41,340 nt of DNA from Gammaproteobacteria bacterium. GTDB taxonomy: Bacteria; Pseudomonadota; Gammaproteobacteria; UBA6429; Thiohalophilaceae. This document shows positions 17,851 to 27,952 of the stretch, piece after piece (positions within the stretch are counted from its first letter, which is position 1; every line of letters starts with the position of its first letter). Both the position numbers and the translations under genes were made by a program. The stretch is taken from assembly GCA_024641475.1 (NCBI GenBank), contig JAHECZ010000001.1:101759-143098 (forward strand), in the 5' to 3' direction. The notes beneath the pieces are model-generated. The model searched no databases and was not told where the DNA came from. It saw only the letters and a program-made list of their open reading frames with translations.

Positions 17851-18870
17851 TTATAAATAGCCTTTTACCAAAATTTCTGCAATTTGAACACTCCCCATTG
17901 CCGCACCCCGCCGGATATTATCGGCCACCAACCACATGCCCACACCGTGTAAGGGCTCAGGGAGACTGCGGAGTCTGCCAAGGTATACCTCTTCATGGCT
18001 CGCCGCATGGGTAACGGCCGTTGGTATTAACGCATCAATTTGTTTGTCATGAACCAGTCCTGGCATTCCAGCCAGTAGATTACTGGCATCTTCCACTGAA
18101 ATATTTTCTTTAGTTTCAATAGTTAAGGTCTGGGAGTGCCCAAAAAAGACCGGTGCATCGATATGCCAGGGTGCAATACTTATATCGGGATCAGCCAGAA
18201 TTTTTTGAGTTTCTTTAATAAATAAGGATTCCTGCCTGCTCAAATCTGCATCGGCAAATTCCGTATCTTGAGGTAGTAAATTAAATGCAATTTGTTGAGA
18301 AAATTGCTTGGCTTGCAATTTTTTCAGGTTGAGCAGCGCAATGGCTTGTTTCGACAATTCCTCAATGCCGATCTTACCGATTGATGAAACGGCCAAACAG
18401 GTGGTGACATCAATACGTTTAATTCCAACTTCTTGATATATAGGGTAAATTGCCAGCAACATTTGCGTCGTGGCACTATCCGGACAACTGATTAAATCCC
18501 CTGGTCGGCATGTCTCCAATAAATGTGGATTGATTTCAGGAATCACCAGGGGGACCGAATCATCCAGACGAAAATAATCAGAATGATCAATAACTGTACA
18601 ACCCGCAGCTTGAGCAACCGGCACATAGTGCGCGGCGACCTTGGCAGGAGCACAAAATATCGCCAATTCTACCTGGCTGAAATCAAATCCCGCCAGATCA
18701 CGGACGCGATGGGATTTTTCATTAAATTCAATTGGTGTCCCGGCTGATTCTGCACTCGCCAGTAAATAAATCTGATCTATTGGAAACTCACGCGCCGCCA
18801 GCAAGTTCACTACGGCGTCACCGATCAACCCGGTTGCGCCGACTATCGCCAAAGAAACAGGATTTTTCAT
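17851..18870 (-). CDS. usg: USG-1 protein, Asd homologue lacking the catalytic cysteine
   Basis: A 339-residue paralogue of aspartate-semialdehyde dehydrogenase. The Rossmann start AIVGATGLIG is intact. At the active site, where Asd has NCST-Q, this protein has D-S-A-T-T-Q (residues 131-136), so the catalytic cysteine is a serine (S132). The substrate/hydride-region histidine is kept (GHSQTLT). Usg proteins of this kind, next to asd, fimV or truA, are known in Pseudomonas and enterics and are thought not to be dehydrogenases; their role is unknown. The sequence is otherwise well conserved, which argues against decay. Confidence 0.88.
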   Translation of the reverse strand: MKNPVSLAIVGATGLIGDAVVNLLAAREFPIDQIYLLASAESAGTPIEFNEKSHRVRDLAGFDFSQVELAIFCAPAKVAAHYVPVAQAAGCTVIDHSDYFRLDDSVPLVIPEINPHLLETCRPGDLISCPDSATTQMLLAIYPIYQEVGIKRIDVTTCLAVSSIGKIGIEELSKQAIALLNLKKLQAKQFSQQIAFNLLPQDTEFADADLSRQESLFIKETQKILADPDISIAPWHIDAPVFFGHSQTLTIETKENISVEDASNLLAGMPGLVHDKQIDALIPTAVTHAASHEEVYLGRLRSLPEPLHGVGMWLVADNIRRGAAMGSVQIAEILVKGYL

Positions 18871-18887
18871 AGGAAAAAACAGGAAAT

Positions 18888-18917
18888 CATCGTGCGCGTA
18901 TTATAGCGCGCACGATG
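18888..18917. promoter_or_regulatory. Perfect hairpin with TATAAT in its loop, asd-usg gap
   Basis: CATCGTGCGCG (18888-18898) and its exact complement (18907-18917) flank an 8 nt loop. Read on the minus strand the loop contains TATAAT. The hairpin lies in the 71 bp between asd and usg. The minus-strand T run comes only after about 8 further bases, so it is not a standard terminator. It may be a -10 element inside an operator-like dyad, or an RNA processing hairpin. I see no good -35. Confidence 0.5.
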
Positions 18918-18941
18918 CAGTAATATCTCGATTAAATAAAA

Positions 18942-20051
18942 TTACTTATTGATGAGGATCCGCAAGGTACGACGTAATGGTTCAGCCGCACCCCACAGCA
19001 GTTGATCACCTACCGTAAAGGCAGATAAATAGTCCTTACCCATGGTCAATTTACGCAAACGGCCCACCGGTACTGTCAACGTACCTGTCACTGCGGCAGG
19101 AGTAAGTTCCTTCATGGTGATCTCGCGATCATTGGGTATGACTTTCACCCACTGATTGGCCTGCGCCAAAATATCGTGAATTTCGTCCAGCGGGACATCT
19201 TTCTTCATTTTGATGGTTAATGCCTGACTATGACAGCGCATCGCGCCAACCCGGACACACAATCCATCGATCGGAATAGCCTTGCTGGTACCCAGTATTT
19301 TATTGGCTTCCACCTGGGCCTTCCATTCTTCACGTGATTGACCACTCTCCAGTTGTGAATCGATCCACGGGATCAGGCTGGCTGCCAATGGTGCTGGCCA
19401 GACGTTCAATGGATATTTATCGCTGCGCAAGAAACTGGTGATCTTGCGATCGATTTCCAGAATCGCCGACGCCGGATCATCCAATAAAGTTTTGACTTCG
19501 CTGTTTATCGCACCCATTTGTTGAATCAGCTCGCGCATGTTTTGTGCGCCGGCACCCGAAGCCGCCTGATAAGTCATTGGTGAAATCCATTCTATTAAAT
19601 CTTTTTGGAACAAACCGCCCAGCGCGATCAACATCAAACTGACGGTACAGTTGCCACCGACATAGGTCTTGATGCCATTTTTAATCCCATCCTGCATGAC
19701 CTGCAGATTCACCGGATCCAGCACAATGATGGCATCTTTCTCCATGCGCAACGTCGAAGCGGCATCGATCCAGTAACCCTTCCAACCGGCACTACGTAAT
19801 TTTGGAAAGATATCCTTAGTGTAATCACCACCCTGACAGGTGATGATGATGTCCATCTGTTTCAGCTCGTCGATATTTTTGGCATCCTTCAGCGGCGGTA
19901 CCGTTTTACCGATATTCGGCCCAGCCTGTCCTGCCTGTGAAGTGGTAAAGAAGACGGGATCAATGCCATCAAAATCCTTTGCTTCCCGCATACGTTGCAT
20001 CAGCACCGAACCCACCATACCGCGCCAACCAATTAATCCTACCTTGTGCAT
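18942..20051 (-). CDS. asd: Aspartate-semialdehyde dehydrogenase
   Basis: A 369-residue Asd of the E. coli type. It reduces aspartyl phosphate with NADPH to aspartate semialdehyde, the branch point to lysine, threonine, methionine and diaminopimelate. The dinucleotide fold starts [12 protein letters not shown], the nucleophile is C135 in GGNCTVSLM, and the active-site histidine is in RCHSQALT (about 275). Full length, no anomalies. It lies 32 bp downstream of leuB and upstream of its non-catalytic paralogue usg. Confidence 0.97.
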   Translation of the reverse strand: MHKVGLIGWRGMVGSVLMQRMREAKDFDGIDPVFFTTSQAGQAGPNIGKTVPPLKDAKNIDELKQMDIIITCQGGDYTKDIFPKLRSAGWKGYWIDAASTLRMEKDAIIVLDPVNLQVMQDGIKNGIKTYVGGNCTVSLMLIALGGLFQKDLIEWISPMTYQAASGAGAQNMRELIQQMGAINSEVKTLLDDPASAILEIDRKITSFLRSDKYPLNVWPAPLAASLIPWIDSQLESGQSREEWKAQVEANKILGTSKAIPIDGLCVRVGAMRCHSQALTIKMKKDVPLDEIHDILAQANQWVKVIPNDREITMKELTPAAVTGTLTVPVGRLRKLTMGKDYLSAFTVGDQLLWGAAEPLRRTLRILINK

Positions 20052-20083
20052 AGTTGCTTCCTCGTAAAATAGATTTGAATTCG

Positions 20084-21163
20084 TTAACCGTGACGCAGCG
20101 CGGCAATGATGGCATCGCCCATTTGCATGGTGCCAACCTTCGTTGTGCCATCGGTGTAAATATCCGCAGTACGATAGCCTTGATCCAACACCTTACGTAC
20201 CGCACGCTCAATGTGATCAGCCAATTCCGGTTGCGCCAATGAATAACGTAACATCATCGCGACCGATAAAATCGTTGCAATTGGATTGGCAATGCCTTTA
20301 CCGGCAATGTCTGGCGCGGAGCCATGGATTGGCTCGTACATGCCCTGGCCTTTTTCATTTAGCGACGCTGACGGCAGCATGCCAATCGAGCCGGTCAGCA
20401 TCGAGGCTTCATCCGAAAGAATGTCGCCAAAGATATTGCCGGTCACCATCACGTCGAATTGTTTGGGGGCGCGCACCAATTGCATCGCGGCGTTGTCGAC
20501 ATACATGTGCGATAGTTGCACGTCCGGATAGTCCTTCGCGACCCGCGTCACCACTTCACGCCACAGTTCGGTACATTCCAGGACATTGGCCTTATCGACT
20601 GAACAAACTTTCTTGTTGCGCTTACGCGCACTGTCAAACGCCACACGGGCAATGCGCTCGATCTCGCTCTCACGATACACCATGGTATTGAACCCTTCAC
20701 GTTCACCATTGGGCAAGGTACGGACACCACGTGGCTGACCAAAATAAATATCCCCGGTAAGTTCGCGCACAATCAGGATGTCCAGCCCTGCGACGACTTC
20801 CGGCTTTAAGGTCGATGCTGAAGCGAGTTGCGGATACAACAAGGCCGGACGCAAATTCGCAAATAAGCCCAGTCCGGCACGCAAGCCTAACAGACCTTTT
20901 TCCGGTCGTACCGCAATCGGCAGACTTTCCCATTTTGATCCGCCGACGGCACCAAGTAATACGGCATCCGCCGCTTTGGCTTTTGCTAATACATCATCGG
21001 GTAACGGTGAGCCTTTTTGATCATAAGCGGTACCACCAACCACATCATGTTCGAGCGTTACCTGCAAACCATGTTGTTGCTGCAGAACCGTAATCACTTT
21101 GACGGCTTCAGCCACGATTTCCTGACCGATGCCATCACCAGGTAGTACCAATATCTTTTTCAT
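20084..21163 (-). CDS. leuB: 3-Isopropylmalate dehydrogenase
   Basis: A 359-residue NAD-dependent decarboxylating dehydrogenase. It oxidises 3-isopropylmalate to 2-ketoisocaproate in leucine synthesis. It begins [15 protein letters not shown]. The substrate arginines are in [14 protein letters not shown] (about 93-106), the catalytic tyrosine region is [12 protein letters not shown] (about 160), and the metal/NAD region [12 protein letters not shown] is at about 275. Full length; third gene of leuCDB, 42 bp after leuD. Confidence 0.97.
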   Translation of the reverse strand: MKKILVLPGDGIGQEIVAEAVKVITVLQQQHGLQVTLEHDVVGGTAYDQKGSPLPDDVLAKAKAADAVLLGAVGGSKWESLPIAVRPEKGLLGLRAGLGLFANLRPALLYPQLASASTLKPEVVAGLDILIVRELTGDIYFGQPRGVRTLPNGEREGFNTMVYRESEIERIARVAFDSARKRNKKVCSVDKANVLECTELWREVVTRVAKDYPDVQLSHMYVDNAAMQLVRAPKQFDVMVTGNIFGDILSDEASMLTGSIGMLPSASLNEKGQGMYEPIHGSAPDIAGKGIANPIATILSVAMMLRYSLAQPELADHIERAVRKVLDQGYRTADIYTDGTTKVGTMQMGDAIIAALRHG

Positions 21164-21205
21164 CTCAATCTTACCCTATTGTTTCCAGGCTGCTCGCCAT
21201 TATTC

Positions 21206-21841
21206 TCAAAACAACCACGGCGCAGCTTGTTTGCGCTTGGTTTCATAAGTACGTATATCTTCAACATGTTCCAAGGTCAGCCCGATATCATCCAGCCCAT
21301 GCAATAAGCAATGTTTACGGAAACCATCCACTTCAAATGCCACGCTGTGATCTTTTGGTGTGCGCACGGTTTGACTTGGTAAATCCACCGTTAACTGATA
21401 ACCGGAATTAGCCTGTACTTCATTAAATAACTGATCAACCGTTCTTGCATCCATAACAATCGGGAGGATACCATTCTTGAAACAGTTATTATAAAAGATA
21501 TCGGCATAACTCGGCGCAATGATCGCACGAATCCCGTAGTCCAGTAATGCCCATGGGGCATGTTCACGTGAGGAGCCGCAGCCAAAATTCTCGCGCGCCA
21601 ATAAAATCTGTGCACCTTTATAGCGCGGTTGATTCAATACAAACTCCGGATTGAGTTTGCGTTTACTGTTATCCATGCCGGGCTCGCCGTGATCCAGATA
21701 ACGCCATTCATCAAACAAGTTCGGTCCAAAGCCGCTGCGTTTAATCGACTTTAAAAATTGTTTGGGAATGATCGCATCGGTATCGACGTTGGCGCGATCC
21801 ATCGGCACCACAATCCCGGTTAAGGTTTCAAATTTTTGCAT
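21206..21841 (-). CDS. leuD: 3-Isopropylmalate dehydratase small subunit
   Basis: A 211-residue LeuD, the swivel-domain subunit of isopropylmalate isomerase, which pairs with LeuC. Signature segments: [20 protein letters not shown] at the start and the conserved [15 protein letters not shown] (about 85-99). Length is typical for the gammaproteobacterial LeuD. It begins 14 bp after leuC. Confidence 0.97.
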   Translation of the reverse strand: MQKFETLTGIVVPMDRANVDTDAIIPKQFLKSIKRSGFGPNLFDEWRYLDHGEPGMDNSKRKLNPEFVLNQPRYKGAQILLARENFGCGSSREHAPWALLDYGIRAIIAPSYADIFYNNCFKNGILPIVMDARTVDQLFNEVQANSGYQLTVDLPSQTVRTPKDHSVAFEVDGFRKHCLLHGLDDIGLTLEHVEDIRTYETKRKQAAPWLF

Positions 21842-21855
21842 AATATATGTTCGCC

Positions 21856-23256
21856 TTATTTTATGTCGCGCACATCGACAAAATGACCCTGCACCGCGGC
21901 GGCGGCGGCCATCGCCGGACTCACCAGATGGGTACGCCCACCCTGGCCCTGCCGGCCTTCAAAATTCCGATTCGATGTTGAAGCACACCGCTCACCCGGC
22001 TCTAATCGATCGGCATTCATCGCCAAACACATTGAACAACCCGGATCGCGCCATTCAAAACCGGCGTCGCGGAAAATTTTATCCAGACCTTCCTGTTCGG
22101 CTTGTTGTTTCACCAATCCCGAACCCGGCACCACCATCGCGAGTTTCACGTTCTTCGCGACTTGACGACCTTGCGCGATCGCCGCCGCCGCGCGCAAATC
22201 TTCGATACGCGCATTGGTACACGAACCGATAAACACTTTATCAATTGCAACGCTGCTAATCGGCACATTCGCCTGCAAACCCATGTACTTTAATGCGGCA
22301 CTGGCACCTTCACGCTTGACAGTGTCTGCAAATGAATTGGGATCGGGAATCTTGCCATCAATACCAATCACCATTTCCGGTGAGGTGCCCCAGGTAACCT
22401 GCGGTTGGATGTCCGCAGCATTCAGTATCACCACGCTGTCAAACTTCGCACCGGCATCACTGACCAAGTCACGCCACGACTGCACGGCCTGTTCCCACAT
22501 TGCGCCCTTGGGTGCAAACGGCCGACCTTTAACATAGTTTATCGTTGTGTCGTCAACCGCGACCATTCCCGCGCGCGCACCGGCTTCGATTGCCATGTTG
22601 CACAAGGTCATGCGACCTTCCATCGACAAGGCACGAATCGCCTCGCCACCGAATTCAATCGCATAACCTGTCCCACCGGCCGTGCCGATCTTGCCAATGA
22701 TCGCCAGGATAATGTCTTTCGCCGTGACGCCATTGCCGGCCTGACCATCAACGCGCACCAGCATCGATTTGGATTTTTTTAAAATCAAACATTGGGTTGC
22801 GAGCGCATGCTCGACTTCCGAGGTGCCGATACCGAACGCCAACGCACCGAATGCACCGTGCGTCGAGGTATGCGAATCACCGCAGACCACGGTCATACCG
22901 GGCAACGTCGCACCCTGTTCGGGACCGATCACATGTACGATGCCCTGACGGATGTCATTCATCTTGAATTCGGTGATACCGAATTCGGCACAATTCTGAT
23001 CGAGCGTATCAACCTGGATCTTCGAGATCGGATCAGCGATGCCTTTGGCACGTTGCGTCGTCGGTACATTGTGATCCGGTGTGGCTAAATTGGCATTCAC
23101 GCGCCAGGGCTTGCGGCCTGCCATACGTAAACCGTCAAAAGCCTGCGGCGAGGTTACCTCGTGCACCAAATGCCTGTCGATATAGATCAACGCCGTGCCG
23201 TCGCCGTTATCGCGCACCACATGGCTGTCCCAGAGTTTGTCGTAGAGTGTCCGCAT
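21856..23256 (-). CDS. leuC: 3-Isopropylmalate dehydratase large subunit
   Basis: A 466-residue aconitase-family protein that holds the 4Fe-4S cluster and isomerises 2-isopropylmalate to 3-isopropylmalate with LeuD. The cluster cysteines are in [11 protein letters not shown] (about 347) and [13 protein letters not shown] (about 407-419). [19 protein letters not shown] (about 129) is intact. It is the second gene of a DUF1330-leuC-leuD-leuB unit that faces a LysR gene, so activation by that regulator is likely. Confidence 0.97.
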   Translation of the reverse strand: MRTLYDKLWDSHVVRDNGDGTALIYIDRHLVHEVTSPQAFDGLRMAGRKPWRVNANLATPDHNVPTTQRAKGIADPISKIQVDTLDQNCAEFGITEFKMNDIRQGIVHVIGPEQGATLPGMTVVCGDSHTSTHGAFGALAFGIGTSEVEHALATQCLILKKSKSMLVRVDGQAGNGVTAKDIILAIIGKIGTAGGTGYAIEFGGEAIRALSMEGRMTLCNMAIEAGARAGMVAVDDTTINYVKGRPFAPKGAMWEQAVQSWRDLVSDAGAKFDSVVILNAADIQPQVTWGTSPEMVIGIDGKIPDPNSFADTVKREGASAALKYMGLQANVPISSVAIDKVFIGSCTNARIEDLRAAAAIAQGRQVAKNVKLAMVVPGSGLVKQQAEQEGLDKIFRDAGFEWRDPGCSMCLAMNADRLEPGERCASTSNRNFEGRQGQGGRTHLVSPAMAAAAAVQGHFVDVRDIK

Positions 23257-23288
23257 AAATCGTTCGCTATATCCTGATTAACATTAAT

Positions 23289-23597
23289 TCAAGGTGAAGG
23301 CTGTGTGCCGTCGTAACCCTCAATGATGACGAGATTCACCACCGCCGCCGGTTGCCGTAATGTGATCGCATGCTGGTATTCCGCTGAGTTCCAGCAATCC
23401 AGCGCCGCCTGATAGGAGGGAAACTCCACCACGGTATTACGTGTACGGGCGGTGCCTTCAGGATTTTCAAAACGACCTGCCCGCGTTAAAAAGCGTGCGC
23501 CGTATTTATTGAGCGCAGCTGGTGCAGCAGCAAGGTAGGCCTTGAACTGTTCGGCGTCAGTCACATCGACCTGTACGACCCAATATCCCTTAACCAT
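23289..23597 (-). CDS. DUF1330 family protein
   Basis: A 102-residue protein of the DUF1330 family, a small alpha/beta-barrel of the dimeric ferredoxin-like type. Family features are the start GYWVVQVDVTDAEQFKAYLA, the central RFLTRAGRFE and FPSYQAALDCWNSAEYQ. No enzymatic role is established for the family. It is the first gene after the lysR-leu divergent promoter and lies 32 bp before leuC, so it should be expressed with the leucine genes. Whether it matters for leucine synthesis is unknown. Confidence 0.9.
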   Translation of the reverse strand: MVKGYWVVQVDVTDAEQFKAYLAAAPAALNKYGARFLTRAGRFENPEGTARTRNTVVEFPSYQAALDCWNSAEYQHAITLRQPAAVVNLVIIEGYDGTQPSP

Positions 23598-23665
23598 CAG
23601 TTACTCCCGAGTTTGTCGCTCAATGAATTAAAAGCCTGACTGAGCGCAACGATAGCGCAAGTTTT

Positions 23666-23712
23666 AATATAAAACTAATTCATTATTTTCATAATATGTA
23701 TTACTATTAGTT
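23666..23712 (-). promoter_or_regulatory. Candidate leu operon promoter with LysR box
   Basis: On the minus strand TTATGA (23694-23689), 17 bp, TATATT (23671-23666). The -35 lies inside the dyad ATTAT-4-ATAAT (23682-23695), which fits the T-N11-A form of LysR-type sites. A second, wider dyad is AACTAAT (23673-23679) and ATTAGTT (23706-23712). The AT-rich gap separates DUF1330-leuCDB from the divergent lysR gene. Confidence 0.5.
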
Positions 23713-23756
23713 ATACACAATATGGCCCTCGCCCCTGTAACCCCGGAACTGGATTG

Positions 23757-24626
23757 ATGGATATCGCCAGCCTGCACGCTTTTATTACTGTTGCCGACTC
23801 CGGCTCGTTTTCGCTGGCCTCCGATAAGCTGTATCTGACCCAACCTGCCATCAGCAAGCGCATTGCGTCATTGGAAAACGAACTGAATAACCGTTTGTTT
23901 GACCGCATAGGCCGGCAGATCAGCCTTACCGAGGCCGGGCGCACGCTGTTGCCACGCGCACGCCTCATCCTGCAAGAAATCGAAGACAGTCGTCGGGTAT
24001 TACAAAATCTGTCGGGACAGACCGCTGGCGAATTGCATATCGGTACCAGTCATCACATCGGTCTGCATCGCCTGCCACCGGTATTGCGTGCCTTTACCAA
24101 ACAATTTCCGGATGTCGAATTGGATATCCAGTTCATGGATTCCGAACTGGCCTGTCGTGCTGTGGAACAAGGTGAGTTGGAACTGGGTATCGTCACACTG
24201 CCGTTAAACCCGAGCCCGCTACTGCTGTCACAACGCATCTGGCCGGATCCGATGTCGATCATCGTCAGCAAGAGTCATCCACTGGCGAGCATGAGGAATG
24301 TCACGCTGACGCAACTGATGGAACATAAAGCAATCCTGCCCGCGCACGGTACCTTCACGCGGCAGATCATCGAACAGGTATTTGCCAAACAACACTTGCA
24401 TGTGAACATTGGTTTGGTGACTAATTATCTGGAAACCATCAAAATGATGGTCAGCGTCGGTTTGGGTTGGAGTGTATTGCCGGATTCGATGTTGAGTAAA
24501 GATATCAAACCACTGCGCTTGAAAGGTTTACAGATGCAACGTGAGTTGGGTATCGTTTGGCACGGTGGACGTACGTTGTCGAATGCGGCGCTGGCGATGC
24601 AGAAGATGTTACGAGACAATCAGTAA
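23757..24626 (+). CDS. LysR-type regulator, probable leucine operon regulator
   Basis: A 289-residue LysR-family protein. The N-terminal winged helix-turn-helix (residues 1-60: SFSLASDKLYLTQPAISKRI) is followed by the periplasmic-binding-like effector domain (about 90-289). ATG 23757 is used; a TTG one codon upstream is in frame. It is transcribed away from DUF1330-leuCDB across a 156 bp gap. The same neighbourhood (LysR next to leuC) is known in Pseudomonas, so it probably senses a leucine pathway intermediate and activates leuCDB. The effector is inferred, not seen. Confidence 0.88.
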   Translation: MDIASLHAFITVADSGSFSLASDKLYLTQPAISKRIASLENELNNRLFDRIGRQISLTEAGRTLLPRARLILQEIEDSRRVLQNLSGQTAGELHIGTSHHIGLHRLPPVLRAFTKQFPDVELDIQFMDSELACRAVEQGELELGIVTLPLNPSPLLLSQRIWPDPMSIIVSKSHPLASMRNVTLTQLMEHKAILPAHGTFTRQIIEQVFAKQHLHVNIGLVTNYLETIKMMVSVGLGWSVLPDSMLSKDIKPLRLKGLQMQRELGIVWHGGRTLSNAALAMQKMLRDNQ

Positions 24627-24634
24627 GATGAGGC

Positions 24635-24694
24635 GTTGGTATCTCCCCATTTGGTGTGACACGCGTGAATACATCCATATGGAGAGATACCAAC
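24635..24694. repeat. Palindromic intergenic element, copy A
   Basis: Arms GTTGGTATCTCCCCAT (24635-24650) and ATGGAGAGATACCAAC (24679-24694) pair over 16 bp with one mismatch. The 28 nt interior contains GGTGTGACACGC-GTGAATACATCCAT. That interior reappears, with one inserted base and one substitution, in copy B near 33008-33033 on the opposite strand, but the arms do not. It lies between lysR and rlmKL. There is no T run, so it is not an ordinary terminator. Confidence 0.8.
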
Positions 24695-24736
24695 ACCCGC
24701 TATGTTCAACATAAACCGAATAAACCGACAAATACA

Positions 24737-26884
24737 ATGACAAATTTTTTTGCCACATGCCCCAAAGGTCTGGAAGAGTTACTGGCGCAGGAACTCACGG
24801 CGCTAGGTGCGCACAATATTAAAATTACTCGTGCCGGCGTGAATTTCGAAGGCCAGATGATCGATGCCTATCGGGTGTGTTTGTGGTCGCGCCTGGCGAG
24901 CCGTATTTTAATGCCGCTGTTATCCTGCGAAGTGTTATCGGCGCAGGCACTCTACGATCAGATCCGCACCATCCCTTGGGATCAACATGTCACGGCGTTT
25001 GGCACATTGGCGGTGGATTTCAGTGGCACCAATAGCGCGATTACACACAGTAACTTCGGCGCGCTCAAAGTCAAGGATGCCATATGCGATCAATTGCGGG
25101 ATCAGCATGGCGAACGCCCCAGTGTCGATACGGTGACACCGGATCTGCGACTCAATGTGTATTTGCAACGTGACATCGCCACCGTCAGTCTGGATTTATC
25201 CGGTGACAGTTTACATCGCCGCGGTTATCGGCTGGATTCGGTCGCCGCCCCATTAAAGGAAAATCTCGCCTGCGCGATTTTGTTACGCGCCGATTGGCCG
25301 AACATCGCTGCGCATGGTGGCACGCTGGTCGATCTGATGTGTGGTTCTGGCACGCTGTGTCTTGAAGCCGCACTGATCGCTGCCGACATCGCGCCGGGAT
25401 TAACGCGGGATCATTTTGGTTTCCTGCGTTGGCCGCAACATGATCGCAACACCTGGATCACCCTGGTCGATGCCGCCAAGACGCGCCGCGCCGAAGGACT
25501 GGCACGCTTGCCGACGATTGTCGGTTACGATCAGGATGACGAAGCGATTCGCAGTGCGCGACACAATGCCGAACGATTGGGTCTGGAAAATCATTTACGT
25601 TTTGTCCGCCGCGAACTGACCAATACCAGCGGTGAATCAACTGCCGCTGGTTTGGTGATCATCAATCCACCCTATGGTCACCGCATGGGTGAAAAAGACA
25701 CGTTACCCGCGTTGTATCGGGAACTCGGCCAGCAATGCAAAACGCATTTTCCCAACTGGCGCGTTGCCCTCTTCACCGGCAATCCCGATATGGGACGTCA
25801 TGTCGGCATCCGGCCGCAACGCAAGCACTCACTGTATAACGGTGCGATCGAATGCAAATTGCTGCATTACCTGGTCAGCGAAGAACACTACGCCATTGAC
25901 AATCCCAAACCACGCGCACCACAAACTTTCAGCGCCAGTGCTGAAATGTTTGCCAACCGCCTGCACAAAAACATCCGCAAGTTCGGTGCATGGGCGCAGC
26001 GGGAAAACATCAGCTGCTATCGTTTATATGACGCTGATATGCCCGAATACAATCTCGCCATCGATCTGTATCACAGCGATCGTTTGTATGTGCACATCCA
26101 GGAATACGAAGCACCCAAAACCATCGATCCGGATAAAGCACATCAACGCCTCGCCGAGGCCGTGGCGATCACCGCCGAGGTATTGCAAGTTCCCAGTGCG
26201 GATGTGTATTTAAAACACCGTCGCCAACAAAAGTCTGGCGGGCAATATGAAAAACTGGCCGAACGCAATGAATTCCATGAAGTCAGCGAAGGTCCTGGGA
26301 AATTCCTGGTGAACTTCACCGATTACCTCGACACAGGTTTATTTCTGGATCACCGTCTCACCCGTCAGCTGATCCAGGATATGGCCAACGACAAACATGT
26401 GCTGAATCTGTTTGCCTACACCGGCACTGCAACCGTGTATGCCGCACTCGGTGGCGCGGAATCAACAACCACGGTTGATATGTCGAATACCTATTTGGAA
26501 TGGGCGCAACGCAATCTGGAATTAAATGGAATTGACAATAACAGCCACGAATTCATTCAAGCGGATATCTTGCAACTACTCAGCGAACCTACTGCGCGCC
26601 GCTTTGATCTGATCTTTCTGGATCCGCCAAGTTTCTCGCGTTCCAAACGCATGCAAGGCACGCTGGATATTCAACGGGATCACGTTGAACTGCTGCGTGA
26701 TGTCGCCAAGGTATTAGCGCCAGATGGCGTGATCGTCTTTTCCAACAATTTCCGTAAATTCAAGCTCAATACCGACAATCTGACTGAATTCGACATCACC
26801 GATATCACCGCCAAAACCATACCGGAAGATTTTGCTGGCAATGCGAAGATTCATCACTGTTTCTTATTATCGCGGCGCAAATAG
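24737..26884 (+). CDS. rlmL: Fused 23S rRNA m2G2445/m7G2069 methyltransferase
   Basis: A 715-residue fusion protein, RlmKL. The N-terminal THUMP domain (about 1-160, TNFFATCPKGLEELLAQEL) is followed by the RlmL methyltransferase. This has the SAM motif VDLMCGSGTLCLEAA (about 198) and catalytic NPPYG (about 306). The C-terminal RlmK domain has SAM motif LNLFAYTGTATVYAA (about 555) and LDPPSFSRSKR (about 630). In E. coli the two halves make m2G2445 and m7G2069 of 23S rRNA. The open frame begins at GTG 24656, but that part runs through repeat copy A; ATG 24737 matches the family start. Its end overlaps convergent rlmM by 31 bp. Confidence 0.95.
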   Translation: MTNFFATCPKGLEELLAQELTALGAHNIKITRAGVNFEGQMIDAYRVCLWSRLASRILMPLLSCEVLSAQALYDQIRTIPWDQHVTAFGTLAVDFSGTNSAITHSNFGALKVKDAICDQLRDQHGERPSVDTVTPDLRLNVYLQRDIATVSLDLSGDSLHRRGYRLDSVAAPLKENLACAILLRADWPNIAAHGGTLVDLMCGSGTLCLEAALIAADIAPGLTRDHFGFLRWPQHDRNTWITLVDAAKTRRAEGLARLPTIVGYDQDDEAIRSARHNAERLGLENHLRFVRRELTNTSGESTAAGLVIINPPYGHRMGEKDTLPALYRELGQQCKTHFPNWRVALFTGNPDMGRHVGIRPQRKHSLYNGAIECKLLHYLVSEEHYAIDNPKPRAPQTFSASAEMFANRLHKNIRKFGAWAQRENISCYRLYDADMPEYNLAIDLYHSDRLYVHIQEYEAPKTIDPDKAHQRLAEAVAITAEVLQVPSADVYLKHRRQQKSGGQYEKLAERNEFHEVSEGPGKFLVNFTDYLDTGLFLDHRLTRQLIQDMANDKHVLNLFAYTGTATVYAALGGAESTTTVDMSNTYLEWAQRNLELNGIDNNSHEFIQADILQLLSEPTARRFDLIFLDPPSFSRSKRMQGTLDIQRDHVELLRDVAKVLAPDGVIVFSNNFRKFKLNTDNLTEFDITDITAKTIPEDFAGNAKIHHCFLLSRRK

Positions 26885-27900
26885 ACCGTTATCTCGTCGC
26901 GATCATGATAAAGCTGTTTTGCCGCCAGATGGTAATCAATTTTCTTTTGTTTAAACTGCTTATCGATTAACGTGAAACATTTCTGCACTTCCGCATAACG
27001 TTGCTTCATCGGCAGTTTCAGATTAAAGATACAATGCTGGCACCAGCCGTTGATAAACCATTTGGCCACCAGCTCGGCCACACGAATTGGTTTTTCGACG
27101 ATATCACACACCATCCAGTCGACCGGACGTTGTGGTTTGTAATTAAACCCATCGGCGCGTTGATGCTCGACCATTTCAGTGGCCATGAGTACCGGGTCCA
27201 TCTTGCCGTTATCGATGGCAATCACCAGCATGCCGCGTTTGACCAATTGATAGGTCCAACCACCGGGTGCGGCGCCCAGATCGATCGCGCGGCGTCCGGG
27301 TTTAAAGACATGCTCTTGTTGTTTGCGATCAATCAACACCAGAATGGCTTCTTCGAGTTTTAACGTAGAACGACTCGGCGCGTCCTGGGGAAATTTCAGG
27401 CGCGGGATGCCCATTTGCCAGGGCGAGCTGTTATGCCGATCCGAAATACCGATCCACACTTCATTGGTTGCAGTAAAACAGATATGCAAACGCCACGGTG
27501 AATTCTTTTGCAGCTTACCGGCTTTTTGCAGCGCCATATCCAAGGGTCGACCGATACCCCTACACAAAGGTGTCAGCACTTTTGCAATATCGGTATCCGG
27601 AGTTTCGATAAACACTTCGTGTACCCGATTCCGCATCGGTTGGCACGCTTGCACAATGGCCGTGACACGGTCATTGGTATTGAGTTCGGTCAGGTGGGCA
27701 ATCACATCAAACCACTGGCGGGCAAAGATCAGATGTTGAAAGTCTGTTTGCGCCATCAGGTCCACATCGGTGTCACTATGGCATACCACCAGACCAGACA
27801 GAATTTGTGTTTGCACATTCTCAGCAGCTAATACCTGCTGGATTTCCTGGGCACATTCGGATTCGAATCCGGGGCGACAATATAGAAGTAACGACGACAC
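26854..27900 (-). CDS. rlmM: 23S rRNA 2'-O-ribose C2498 methyltransferase
   Basis: A 348-residue RlmM, which methylates the 2'-OH of C2498 of 23S rRNA. It has an N-terminal THUMP-like domain (LLLYCRPGFESECAQEI) and a C-terminal Rossmann methyltransferase of the RrmJ/fibrillarin kind. The SAM site is AIDLGAAPGGWTYQL (about 208-222), followed by DWMVCDIVEKP (about 265). The K-D-K-E tetrad family members are represented by aspartate in CDIV and a lysine in FNLKLPM. Full length. Its last 31 bp are antisense to the end of rlmKL. Confidence 0.94.
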   Translation of the reverse strand: MSSLLLYCRPGFESECAQEIQQVLAAENVQTQILSGLVVCHSDTDVDLMAQTDFQHLIFARQWFDVIAHLTELNTNDRVTAIVQACQPMRNRVHEVFIETPDTDIAKVLTPLCRGIGRPLDMALQKAGKLQKNSPWRLHICFTATNEVWIGISDRHNSSPWQMGIPRLKFPQDAPSRSTLKLEEAILVLIDRKQQEHVFKPGRRAIDLGAAPGGWTYQLVKRGMLVIAIDNGKMDPVLMATEMVEHQRADGFNYKPQRPVDWMVCDIVEKPIRVAELVAKWFINGWCQHCIFNLKLPMKQRYAEVQKCFTLIDKQFKQKKIDYHLAAKQLYHDRDEITVYLRRDNKKQ

Positions 27901-27952
27901 AAATAATTATCCCGGTATAATATTGAGACGATTGTATAATTCGTGCAAAGGC

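Noticed and set aside
24656-24736. N-terminal extension of RlmKL from GTG 24656
   Set aside because: The extension is the translated interior and arm of repeat copy A; the family start is at ATG 24737.
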